This document shows, piece by piece, positions 1 through 7,701 of a DNA stretch of 64,000 nucleotides. Source of the stretch: Legionella erythra (GTDB lineage Bacteria; Pseudomonadota; Gammaproteobacteria; Legionellales; Legionellaceae). The notes under the pieces are model-generated. The model had not been told where the DNA came from, made no database searches, and saw nothing but the letters and a program-made list of their open reading frames with translations. Numbering within the stretch: position 1 is the stretch's first letter; every line of letters starts with the position of its first letter. The translations under genes were made by a program, and so were the position numbers. Where the stretch lies: NCBI RefSeq assembly GCF_001467615.1, contig NZ_LNYA01000018.1, forward strand, positions 1-64,000, written 5' to 3'.

Positions 1-96
1 TCGGTGGATGGGACAATTCCTTTTTAGAAAATTTGCTCAGTTTGATTGAAAATTGAAGTGCGTAGGCCGTGGCATGTTCATTAAGGGGCAAGTGTA

Positions 97-129
97 CTTA
101 AGGAAGAGTTAAGCCGGATCTGCTATATT
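97..129 (+). promoter_or_regulatory. PmrA-like box and -10 upstream of the 754-residue gene
   Basis: CTTAAG, five bases, then GTTAAG at 97-113 matches the tandem YTTAAK-N5-YTTAAK pattern known for PmrA response regulators. A third TTAAG lies at 81-85. TATATT at 124-129 could be the -10 element, which places the box over the -35 region, as in PmrA-activated promoters. In Legionella, PmrA activates many Dot/Icm effector genes. Regulation is inference from motif and position only. Confidence 0.4.
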
Positions 130-161
130 GACCACCCTGCTCATAATTTGAATAAAAACCA

Positions 162-2426
162 ATGCCGTTAACCGAACATATTGTCGCACGTACTATAGAT
201 GACGACCAAAAGGCGGTCGCTGAACAGTGGGCGAATACCTTCACGCACAGTCAAACCGACAAGAGGGCTGTCAAGATGGCCCAGTTGATGGCAGCCTGCC
301 TTGCCCGGGGTGAATTTCGTGTCCGGGACTATTTAAGCAAAAGCAATATGCTGGCGGCCCCATCTGATCAATTAACGATTATTGATTATCTTTCGCATGC
401 CAGCCGCATCATTTTTGATTATCAAGAGTTGTCTCCCGGCAATCGGCAACAGTTTTTATCGTTCTTCCCCGTGCCTGCCGAAGCGGACGGGGTGGTTTCC
501 CGTTCGGCCACGCATGGCGTGGATCGCAATCAGTCCCATGAGATCGTCGAATTAAAAGGGTTACTACTGGGCTTGGCCGGGCAACTGCCGGCTTACCTTA
601 AAACCGCGCGTGATTTTGGCATCAACATCGCCATGGGGGGTGAAGGGCAACGAAATGCCAAGCAGAAAACCATTGCGGCGAATGGTTACAGCGGCCATCT
701 GTATTTTCATCGCTATGATGAAAAGCAACTGCTTATGGCTGGCCTTGAGCAAAGTGCGCCTGCGGCTTCCGCCCTTGATTTGTTGTGGGGTGAGTCAGCG
801 CCTGTTGCCAATGAACAAGTCGGTACCGATCAATTTGGTCAGGGCCATTCACTGCTTGGTGCCTCGGATGTCTACACGGCGGCCGGCTCGCTTTATTTCA
901 GCGACCCGGTTTATCAAGCCAAACTCATCTTGGAAAAAGACTGTTTTCCACCTGATAAGTACGGCGCCATGCAGGTTAAATTAACCGATGAAAATTGGTG
1001 TTTCATCAAGCAGTTTTTAATGGCGCTCCAAGACAATAGCCAGGAGGGCAAAACCCATTTACTCATCAAGCAATTACTGGAAAAACCGCAGTCGGCGGTC
1101 AGTGGCAAGCGGGAAGTCAAAAGTTATATCGCACTGGATTTTGCCACCTACCTTCATCGGGTTTATGACGTCTTCATTGCGGCGAATAAACTGGACAACA
1201 ATAAATCCGTATTGCTTCTGCAAAATCAATTATTAGCCATTATCACCAAATTGCAGCAGGGGGACACGGGTTTTTATGCGTCCTTTGCACTGAAAGTGCA
1301 GGAAATTACCAGTTTAAAGCAATTGCCTGATGCCTACGTCAAGGCAATACAACGAATAGACGAATTGTTTAAAAAACAATTGACCGTTGATCCGCAATTA
1401 AAAAATAGTATGAGGGACATTCTGCTGGAAAGGCGCTTCGATGCGTTGCAGGCCGACGCATTGGAGTGGCTGCAGAAATTGCGCCTGGTGCGCGAGTATT
1501 TTACCGCGGAATACATCGATGCTGATGACAGCATCAAACAGTATTGCCAGGCGTTAAGTGCAGCCGAAGGGGCTTTAAAGGTATGCTATGGTAATGACTC
1601 TAAAACGCCATCATTAGAGTCCAGTTGGATGTTGCTGGGTTCAGCGATCGATGAACGGAAGCTGGATTCCTTGGCAGCAGCCATTGAGCAGGCCAGCCTT
1701 ATCTTAAAGAAAGCGCCCAGACTGTACTCCGGGTTTACTGTGCAAACGGTTAGGGAAGAGCTTGGGAAAGCGCAAATAGCTAACGAAACCCTGACTATGC
1801 AAATAAAATTGCAGGAAAAGTTCCATGAGAAACTGGCTGAGAAGAACAACAAAGCAGCCCGTGCAATGGCCGAACTAGAGAAAAATCATGAGCAGGCAAT
1901 TATATCGCTTAACAGGGACCATCAATCGGAGCTTAGCCGGCAACAGCAACGGTATGAACGGCGTATGAAATTAATGGAGCCGCTATTACTCCAGGTCACA
2001 AAATTGGAAAAGCAGGCTAAGGCATTGGGCGAGCGCGGTAAATTATCCACTGAAGTCAAAGCGAATAAGCTGGCTTCTGATATCCGCAAGCAATTGAATG
2101 TCTACTACCGCAGCGATAAACCAGACCATGAGGCGATGAAAACATTAAAGGATGAGACCAACATCCTGTTGGATGATTGTATTGATGCCTTTGAGTCGCA
2201 TCGCGGCATCAAAGAAATTCTGGCGGCTATTTCCATGCTGGTGATTGGTTATTTTATCGCGGTAGAAGTCATGAAAAAGAAAACCGGAAAGCCCACTTTC
2301 TTTTTGACGGAGACGGATTCCATTAAACGGCTAAACGCCTTGCGCGGCGCCTTGAATTCCGTCAACCCACAAGACCAGTCAGAAGATGACACGCATGCGC
2401 CTGTTATTGATGCCGCGCAGATCTAA
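162..2426 (+). CDS. Unrecognised coiled-coil protein with one C-terminal membrane segment (effector candidate)
   Basis: 754 residues; no family recognised. The first 530 residues are mixed, mostly helical, and soluble-looking, with no signal peptide. Residues about 533-645 are a Glu/Lys/Gln-rich coiled coil. One hydrophobic segment at about 685-705 is followed by three lysines and a roughly 50-residue tail ending in an acidic Asp/Glu stretch. A tail-proximal membrane anchor after a coiled coil is common among Legionella Dot/Icm substrates, and a PmrA-like box lies upstream; both are suggestive only. The ATG at 162 has no strong Shine-Dalgarno sequence. It converges on the next gene with a 17 bp gap. 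Confidence 0.75.
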   Translation: MPLTEHIVARTIDDDQKAVAEQWANTFTHSQTDKRAVKMAQLMAACLARGEFRVRDYLSKSNMLAAPSDQLTIIDYLSHASRIIFDYQELSPGNRQQFLSFFPVPAEADGVVSRSATHGVDRNQSHEIVELKGLLLGLAGQLPAYLKTARDFGINIAMGGEGQRNAKQKTIAANGYSGHLYFHRYDEKQLLMAGLEQSAPAASALDLLWGESAPVANEQVGTDQFGQGHSLLGASDVYTAAGSLYFSDPVYQAKLILEKDCFPPDKYGAMQVKLTDENWCFIKQFLMALQDNSQEGKTHLLIKQLLEKPQSAVSGKREVKSYIALDFATYLHRVYDVFIAANKLDNNKSVLLLQNQLLAIITKLQQGDTGFYASFALKVQEITSLKQLPDAYVKAIQRIDELFKKQLTVDPQLKNSMRDILLERRFDALQADALEWLQKLRLVREYFTAEYIDADDSIKQYCQALSAAEGALKVCYGNDSKTPSLESSWMLLGSAIDERKLDSLAAAIEQASLILKKAPRLYSGFTVQTVREELGKAQIANETLTMQIKLQEKFHEKLAEKNNKAARAMAELEKNHEQAIISLNRDHQSELSRQQQRYERRMKLMEPLLLQVTKLEKQAKALGERGKLSTEVKANKLASDIRKQLNVYYRSDKPDHEAMKTLKDETNILLDDCIDAFESHRGIKEILAAISMLVIGYFIAVEVMKKKTGKPTFFLTETDSIKRLNALRGALNSVNPQDQSEDDTHAPVIDAAQI

Positions 2427-2443
2427 CGATCTGGCGGCAACGG

Positions 2444-3058
2444 TTAGGCCTTGAGTGTATTTTTACTTTCAAGGCTGTCCTCATCCTCGGATTCATGGTT
2501 TTTTTGCGCCTCCTCATCATCGTCCGTAATCAACGTCGTGGCTTGGCGCCCCTTATCCTTATCGCTCATATTGATAGAAACATGGTCGGGCGCTTTGAAT
2601 GAGTCTTGAACCGCAGGGGGCTGATCCTGAGCTTTCTGCGGGGGGAGGCTGGTTTCGTCTTTGGAGGCTTCTGCGAGAGCGAACGAAAAGGCAAGAAGCC
2701 CTTCAAAAAACAAGTCGACCAGGAGTTTGGATTTACATAAAGCATTCTCTTCATCATCACAGGTATTGCCTTGAGCAAACAGCGCGATAATGAGGCTCAG
2801 TTGGGTCGCGGCCAATGCAAACTGCAAAAATTGCACCCCCTTTTCACTGCCATGCGTATCCGTACGGAACATCGAAAAAAGCGCAATCAATATTTGCGCA
2901 AACTTGGCTGGGATGACGGCTTTGACGTCGAGGTTCTGAAGGCCTGAACCTAAAATTTCGGTGACGGCCTGAACCCGCTGTGTATGGCGATGACCGGAGG
3001 TGGATGAGTAAGCGGCGGGTCTGATGGTATTCATGACCGTATTAAAAAAACCAGACAT
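2444..3058 (-). CDS. Unrecognised small membrane protein with acidic tail (effector candidate)
   Basis: 204 residues; no family recognised. There are two hydrophobic segments at about 75-95 and 112-130, separated by a loop with two cysteines (C100, C108). The last 70 residues are hydrophilic and become strongly acidic: residues 179-198 hold a run of Asp/Glu/Ser with EEAQ and ESEDED, followed by a short end with one Leu. This resembles the E-block seen near the C-terminus of many Dot/Icm substrates. AAGGAAATAAT before the ATG supports the start. Single gene, convergent with the gene on its left and divergent from the one on its right. Confidence 0.7.
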   Translation of the reverse strand: MSGFFNTVMNTIRPAAYSSTSGHRHTQRVQAVTEILGSGLQNLDVKAVIPAKFAQILIALFSMFRTDTHGSEKGVQFLQFALAATQLSLIIALFAQGNTCDDEENALCKSKLLVDLFFEGLLAFSFALAEASKDETSLPPQKAQDQPPAVQDSFKAPDHVSINMSDKDKGRQATTLITDDDEEAQKNHESEDEDSLESKNTLKA

Positions 3059-3159
3059 ATTATTTCCTTATAATTGAGCAACGTCATATGGCGTGTAACA
3101 CCTTATCACAAAAGGCATTTTTTTATAAAACCGTTTTCAAGTAACAAAAGTGTAAAGTA

Positions 3160-3187
3160 TTGTAAAAATTTAATTTTGTGTTATTAT
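3160..3187 (+). promoter_or_regulatory. Putative sigma70 promoter for the WWKK-repeat gene
   Basis: TTGTAA at 3160-3165 and TATTAT at 3182-3187 are separated by 16 bp in an AT-rich intergenic stretch, 25 bp before the ATG at 3213. Confidence 0.4.
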
Positions 3188-3212
3188 TGCGCTAACTTAA
3201 CTAATCTAGTCA

Positions 3213-3938
3213 ATGATGCCTGAATTAAACCCTCAAAGTTTGACCGTTAATCACAGGGAGTGTCATGGCAATGTATTTAAGTGGTGGAAAAAAGTGAAAC
3301 ATCCCACCGTTATAGGCCGTTTCTTTCCCAGTTTTCAAACCCGTTTGTTGGATAAAAGCCTCAACGAGTTTTCTTCTTTGCTGGAGACTCAGGAGTGCCG
3401 TCTAAAACAAAAAAGACTGAGTGCCTTAAAGCTATTGCAGACGCAGATACTGGATTGGCAGCATATGCATGTCATAAATAAACGGACGTCGCATCGTCAC
3501 CAGGTAATCGATGCGCTTCTTCAGTGGGTTAATAAGGAAATCCAGACCAGTGGCCAGCCCTCTGTGAATGAAGTGAAGGCGGAACCAAACAGGCAGCAAG
3601 CTTCTCTTTCATTGCCTTCAAGTGATGAAACCCTTTACAACTGGTGGAAAAAACACAATCGGCAGCACGGGTTTACCTGGCGATCCGATGCCACCAAAGA
3701 GCTGGATAAAGCCATTCGCTGGTATTCCAATGCCATTATTGTCTATAAGCAGGAGGCGTTGCAGGAAATTCTGAATGCGATTGATGTCTGGCTCTATGCG
3801 CGCAAAGACCAGAGTAACCGTCAGCCGCTGGTTTTGCAATTAAAGCATAGGGTAGAAGCAGAAATAGCTCGCATCGGGATTGATGCGTTTGATGAACAGA
3901 GCGAGGACGATGATTTATCATTCGGTTTCAATGGATAA
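3213..3938 (+). CDS. Unrecognised two-repeat WWKK protein
   Basis: 241 residues; no family recognised. The protein is an internal duplication. Residues about 22-110 and 142-218 both begin with an aromatic residue, one residue, then WWKK (FKWWKK and YNWWKK), continue with LDK and a helical stretch, and close with a W-containing helix and a K/E-E-I end. The halves are joined by a polar Ser/Gln/Pro linker. The C-terminus is acidic (DEQSEDDD) before FGFNG. There is no signal peptide or membrane segment. It overlaps the probable start of yhhQ by 8 bp, so the two may be translated together. An effector or lineage-specific role is possible but not shown. Confidence 0.7.
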   Translation: MMPELNPQSLTVNHRECHGNVFKWWKKVKHPTVIGRFFPSFQTRLLDKSLNEFSSLLETQECRLKQKRLSALKLLQTQILDWQHMHVINKRTSHRHQVIDALLQWVNKEIQTSGQPSVNEVKAEPNRQQASLSLPSSDETLYNWWKKHNRQHGFTWRSDATKELDKAIRWYSNAIIVYKQEALQEILNAIDVWLYARKDQSNRQPLVLQLKHRVEAEIARIGIDAFDEQSEDDDLSFGFNG

Positions 3939-4548
3939 AAAATATTTTATCCTGTTGCTTGTGGCCCATGTGTCCATTCTTTGTTTAAGTAATGTGCTGG
4001 TGCAATACCCTTTCGATCTGGCCGGATTTAAAACCACGTGGGGTGCTTTAAGTTACCCGTTAATTTTTATTTTATCCGATTTAACCGTCCGTCTCACGCA
4101 GGCGGCGGTCGCCCGCCGGATTATTTACCTGGCCATGCTGCCTGGCCTCGTGGGTTCTTACCTGATTTCCAATGTGTTGACCTACCATACCCTGTTTGCT
4201 ACCAATACCATGGCTCTGCGTATCGCGTTTGCGAGCTTCTGTGCTTATGTCGTGGGTCAGTTAAGCGACATTATGTTGTTTCAACGTCTTCGCCAAAAAA
4301 CGCAGTGGTGGGTTGCACCGACGTTCTCCACAACCTGGGGCAATGTGCTGGATACCTATTGTTTTTTCTTTATTGCTTTTTTTCATAGCAGCAATGTGTT
4401 CTTAAGTCAGCATTGGTTAGAAATTGCCAGTGTCGATCTGGTATTTAAGCTGCTCATCAGCCTGGTGTCGTTTATTCCGCTTTATGGTTTAATCCTGCGC
4501 TGGATTCTCCATTCGCAAGGCCGGGGCAGGAAAGCCGCAGCAGCCTAA
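3931..4548 (+). CDS. yhhQ: Queuosine precursor transporter YhhQ (VUT_1/DUF165 family)
   Basis: 205 residues, close to the usual 220. Inner-membrane protein that imports queuosine precursors (preQ0/preQ1) for tRNA modification. The sequence follows E. coli YhhQ throughout: FKTTWGALSYPLIFILSDLTVR in the first third, an ARRII segment, QLSDIMLF, and WWVAPTFSTTWGNVLDT with FFFIAFF. About six hydrophobic segments are visible. The ATG at 3931 was chosen because homologues begin just before the first hydrophobic segment; it lies inside the end of the preceding gene and has no clear Shine-Dalgarno sequence, so coupling is likely. Its stop overlaps the convergent DAK2-DegV gene by 4 bp. queC of the same pathway lies 40 kb away. 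Confidence 0.93.
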   Translation: MDKKYFILLLVAHVSILCLSNVLVQYPFDLAGFKTTWGALSYPLIFILSDLTVRLTQAAVARRIIYLAMLPGLVGSYLISNVLTYHTLFATNTMALRIAFASFCAYVVGQLSDIMLFQRLRQKTQWWVAPTFSTTWGNVLDTYCFFFIAFFHSSNVFLSQHWLEIASVDLVFKLLISLVSFIPLYGLILRWILHSQGRGRKAAAA

Positions 4549-6314
4549 TTCAGAATAGCTGCCAAAGCGACACTGCCTTTGCCGGCATGAAGGCCAATGG
4601 CTGTGGAGGCTGGCTCAATGAATGCGGGCTCATAACCAAAAGCTTCGGTGGTCATCAGGGCAAATTCCTGGGCTTTTTCAGGCACGCCGGCGTGAATAAT
4701 GCAATAATTATCCAGGCCCTTGTCGTTGGCCTGCTCCTGAATGAGTGCAACCAGTTTGCTTAAGGCTTTTGTCTCGCTGAATGCTTTGTCATGAATCATG
4801 CCTTTGCCTTCTTCATCCAGGCTGATAATGGGTTTAACACCGGAAAATTGTGCCAGCATGCCTTTTAATTTACTGATTCGGCCGGAACGGATTAAGGAGT
4901 CAAACTGGTTGACCATGACAAAAATTTTCGTTTTGGCAATTTTATCCTGCAAAGATTCTTTAATCGCCTCAATGCTGTGGCCGTCAGCAATCAATTCAGC
5001 GGCGTGATTGAGCAAAAGGCCCTGACTGCCCGCGACATGCCGGGAGTTAATCACATGAACATTGGTAAAGGGTTGCCCCGCTTTAACAATGGCATCATGT
5101 GTGCCGCTCAGCGCTTTTGCCACACTGATAACCAGGACGTGTTCGTAATGGTCTGAAAGGTGGCGGAGTTTCTCCTCAATTAAAGCGGGAGCAGGAAACG
5201 AGGTGGTGGGGTAAACCACCGAGCGGGTTAAATGATCGTAAAAATTTTCACCATCCAGGCAATAGCGATCCAGTAAATCATGACCATCGAAATGAACATT
5301 GATGGTAATGAAATGGATTTGATAATGATCAGCCACATCCTGTGGGATATTGGCGCAGGTATCGGTGACTAAGGCAATAGGGTATTTGCGCTGGTGGATA
5401 ATTTCGTATTGACGGAGCATGTCATCAACTTTCGGGTATTGCACTTTGCCTAAGGACTGCAGAGAAGAAAAAACCTGCCAGGGTTTGTTGCAATGCAGAT
5501 GCAGGCGGCAAATGCGGGAGTTGGCGGTTAGCACAATACTGTCGCCCTTATCCTGCACGGCCTGCGTTATCGCGCCCTTGTCAATTCCCTCACCGACCAG
5601 CATGGCTTCGGTGCAATAGCGTGTGACAGGGGGGTGACCGCTGACGGGTTGTTCGTCGTGGTGTGATTCACACCGCAGTAAATCGATAGGTTCATATTTT
5701 TGCAGGGGATTGGCTAAAAATTCCGCAAATCCTTTCACAAAAAGTCGAAATCCCAATGCGCCTGCATCCACCACATGTGCTTCTTTAAGTACCGTTAAGG
5801 TTGTCGCGGTGGTTTGCAGGGCTTCCTCAAGGGCTGGCTGGGTATCAATCATTAACTGGTTGAAACAGGACGTTTGTGTCGCTGCGCGTTCCAGGGCCTT
5901 TGCCCAGGCTTCCATTACCGTCAGAATAGTGCCCTCCACTGGATTAACAATGGCGGCGCGCACGCTGGTCGCCGCACGGCTGACCATGGCTGCAAAATAC
6001 CGGGTGTCTAATTCTGGCGGCATCGTGGTGTCTAAAAGCCCGTTAAAGAACTGTGAAAAGATCATTCCGGAGTTACCGCGAGCCCCCAGGATCCCGGCAT
6101 CGGCAATGGCACGGCAGGTGGCTTCCATGTCGGCCATGGGCTTGGCATGGGTGACAATGGCTCTTGCGGTGGCTGCCATGTTATCACCCGTATCGCCATC
6201 GGCAACCGGAAACAGGTTAATGGCATTCAGTGATTCGCGTTGTTGGATAAGAGTGTAACACGCATGAATAATAGCAGAATGGAGCAATCCAGCATCAAGG
6301 TGCAATAATGCCAT
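4545..6314 (-). CDS. DAK2-DegV fusion (fatty-acid kinase-like)
   Basis: 589 residues. The N-terminal 195 or so residues are a DAK2 (DhaL-like) ATP-binding domain with the metal-binding PVADGDTGDNM motif, GARGNSGMIFSQ and VDAGALGFRLF. From about residue 310 to the end is a DegV domain with IALVTDTCANIP, TTSFPAP, SGTHDAI and SGRISKLKG, a lipid-binding fold. In Firmicutes the separate proteins FakA and FakB phosphorylate exogenous fatty acids. Here both activities would sit on one chain, so an acyl-phosphate-forming role is inference. An in-frame TTG lies at 6323, but the ATG at 6314 is the more likely start; neither has a strong Shine-Dalgarno sequence. Confidence 0.88.
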   Translation of the reverse strand: MALLHLDAGLLHSAIIHACYTLIQQRESLNAINLFPVADGDTGDNMAATARAIVTHAKPMADMEATCRAIADAGILGARGNSGMIFSQFFNGLLDTTMPPELDTRYFAAMVSRAATSVRAAIVNPVEGTILTVMEAWAKALERAATQTSCFNQLMIDTQPALEEALQTTATTLTVLKEAHVVDAGALGFRLFVKGFAEFLANPLQKYEPIDLLRCESHHDEQPVSGHPPVTRYCTEAMLVGEGIDKGAITQAVQDKGDSIVLTANSRICRLHLHCNKPWQVFSSLQSLGKVQYPKVDDMLRQYEIIHQRKYPIALVTDTCANIPQDVADHYQIHFITINVHFDGHDLLDRYCLDGENFYDHLTRSVVYPTTSFPAPALIEEKLRHLSDHYEHVLVISVAKALSGTHDAIVKAGQPFTNVHVINSRHVAGSQGLLLNHAAELIADGHSIEAIKESLQDKIAKTKIFVMVNQFDSLIRSGRISKLKGMLAQFSGVKPIISLDEEGKGMIHDKAFSETKALSKLVALIQEQANDKGLDNYCIIHAGVPEKAQEFALMTTEAFGYEPAFIEPASTAIGLHAGKGSVALAAILN

Positions 6315-6493
6315 GGCTAACAAATTTCAGTGACTTTCTAATAGCATACACCGACTTTTGATTGGCTTCATCCCTCTTGACCTTAATTTATTAACTTTTA
6401 ATAACTTATGCCGGCAATCTTTACTTGACATCTCGCATGGCGCAACCGAACATAGCGTCTATATAAATTAATTTAGTCGCAGGGAGAGCTGAG

Positions 6494-7237
6494 ATGATGA
6501 AACAGAAATGGCTAATCAGTGCTGCTTGTTTTTTAAGTGCGCAAGCATTTGCTGATGGCATATTGAATAACCAGGTTGTAAATGGCCAAAAAGTCATTAC
6601 ATTGAGTGCAGGGCCCGCCTGGTACTCCTCAGGAACGACCCAGACTGTTACCTTGCAGCCCGATGTTTTAAAAACCTACATTGGCGACAGCGAAACGAGG
6701 GTGCTTGGTACGGCTGAAATTTTCTTTGGCATCCAATGCCTGCTGACTAATCAGATTTATAGTCAGTTTGGTATTGCCGCTGCCTACGCAGGCAACGCGA
6801 AATTGCGCGGCGATGTGCTGGAAGATGGTGATCCGAATTTTAATAATTTCGTATACCGCTATCAGCTTAACCATGGGCGCGTTGGATTAAAAGGCAAGCT
6901 GTTGGGTGATTTTGGCTATTGGGTTACCCCTTATGTCAGTGGCAGCGTGGCAGTGGCCTTTAATCATTCCTTCGACTGGTCTTTAACGCCTAAAATTTTT
7001 GAGGAAGTGCCCGCACCGCCATTTGCTTCTAACACCACCACTGCGTTTGCCTACACGGTGGGTGCCGGTTTGCAGGCGCCGTTGAACAAACACTGGCAAT
7101 TGGGCCTTGGGTATGAGTTTGCCGATTTAGGCAAGAGCCAATTGGGTGCGGCCATTGGCCAGAGTGTGAATGATCGATTCAAGGAAACGCATCTTTATAC
7201 CCATCAACTGCAATTCAGCGCGACCTATTTACTCTGA
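6494..7237 (+). CDS. Outer-membrane beta-barrel protein
   Basis: 247 residues. A clean signal peptide (MMKQKWLISAACFLSAQAFA) precedes a mature part with alternating hydrophobic and polar residues typical of an eight-strand barrel. Examples are AEIFFGIQCL, QFGIAAAYAG, GYWVTPYVSGSVAVAF and WQLGLGYEFADLG, ending in HQLQFSATYLL as a closing strand. It resembles the OmpW/Opa-like porin-fold proteins common in Legionella, but ligand and function cannot be read. AGGGAG supports the ATG. The next gene starts 12 bp after its stop and also encodes an exported protein, so the pair is probably an operon. Confidence 0.8.
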   Translation: MMKQKWLISAACFLSAQAFADGILNNQVVNGQKVITLSAGPAWYSSGTTQTVTLQPDVLKTYIGDSETRVLGTAEIFFGIQCLLTNQIYSQFGIAAAYAGNAKLRGDVLEDGDPNFNNFVYRYQLNHGRVGLKGKLLGDFGYWVTPYVSGSVAVAFNHSFDWSLTPKIFEEVPAPPFASNTTTAFAYTVGAGLQAPLNKHWQLGLGYEFADLGKSQLGAAIGQSVNDRFKETHLYTHQLQFSATYLL

Positions 7238-7249
7238 GAGGATTAAGAA

Positions 7250-7681
7250 ATGCGAGGGATAATTTATGCTATCGGACTGGTTTTCTTGGGCCTCACCACG
7301 AGTGCCCAGGCAGGAGCCCAGCCAAAATTTTCTTTTTTTGTGATCGAGCGGGGGCAGCCGGTTATTACGTCGGATGGCGCGACGGAAGTTATTTATCAAG
7401 TAACCAATAATACGCGCATTACCAGGACGTTGATGATGGTTCCGCGCCCAGGCTTGGCGCTGGTGGCAGGCCTACCCGGCAAATGCAACTTCCCCTTTAC
7501 CCTGACCCCCGGTCAATCCTGTCTATTGCATCTGGTGATTTTAGGCAGTGAGATTGGTAGTGGTGTGTCCGGCGGCCCGGTCGTCTGCAAAACATATCTG
7601 CCCAATAGCACCATTCCTGATACGTCCCTCTGCTCCCAGCCTGCTGCAGGTGATACAATCAATATCAGGGTTGTCGGATAG
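7250..7681 (+). CDS. Small exported Ig-like domain protein
   Basis: 143 residues with a signal peptide ending near AQA (residue 21). The mature part reads as one beta-sandwich: EVIYQVTNNT, RTLMMVPRPG, CNFPFTLTPGQSCLLHL, then GGPVVCK. The CxxPFxLxPGxSCxLxL pattern recurs in exported Legionella proteins; the cysteines probably pair. It follows the barrel gene by 12 bp with GAGAGGA before the ATG. It could be a periplasmic or surface partner of the barrel; function unknown. Confidence 0.72.
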   Translation: MRGIIYAIGLVFLGLTTSAQAGAQPKFSFFVIERGQPVITSDGATEVIYQVTNNTRITRTLMMVPRPGLALVAGLPGKCNFPFTLTPGQSCLLHLVILGSEIGSGVSGGPVVCKTYLPNSTIPDTSLCSQPAAGDTINIRVVG

Positions 7682-7701
7682 GTCAATAAGCTGCGCCCGC
7701 C

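Noticed and set aside
3-56. Possible C-terminal end of an upstream gene (about 17 codons ending LSLIEN)
   Set aside because: Too short to identify, and other frames also close nearby; no support beyond an open frame.
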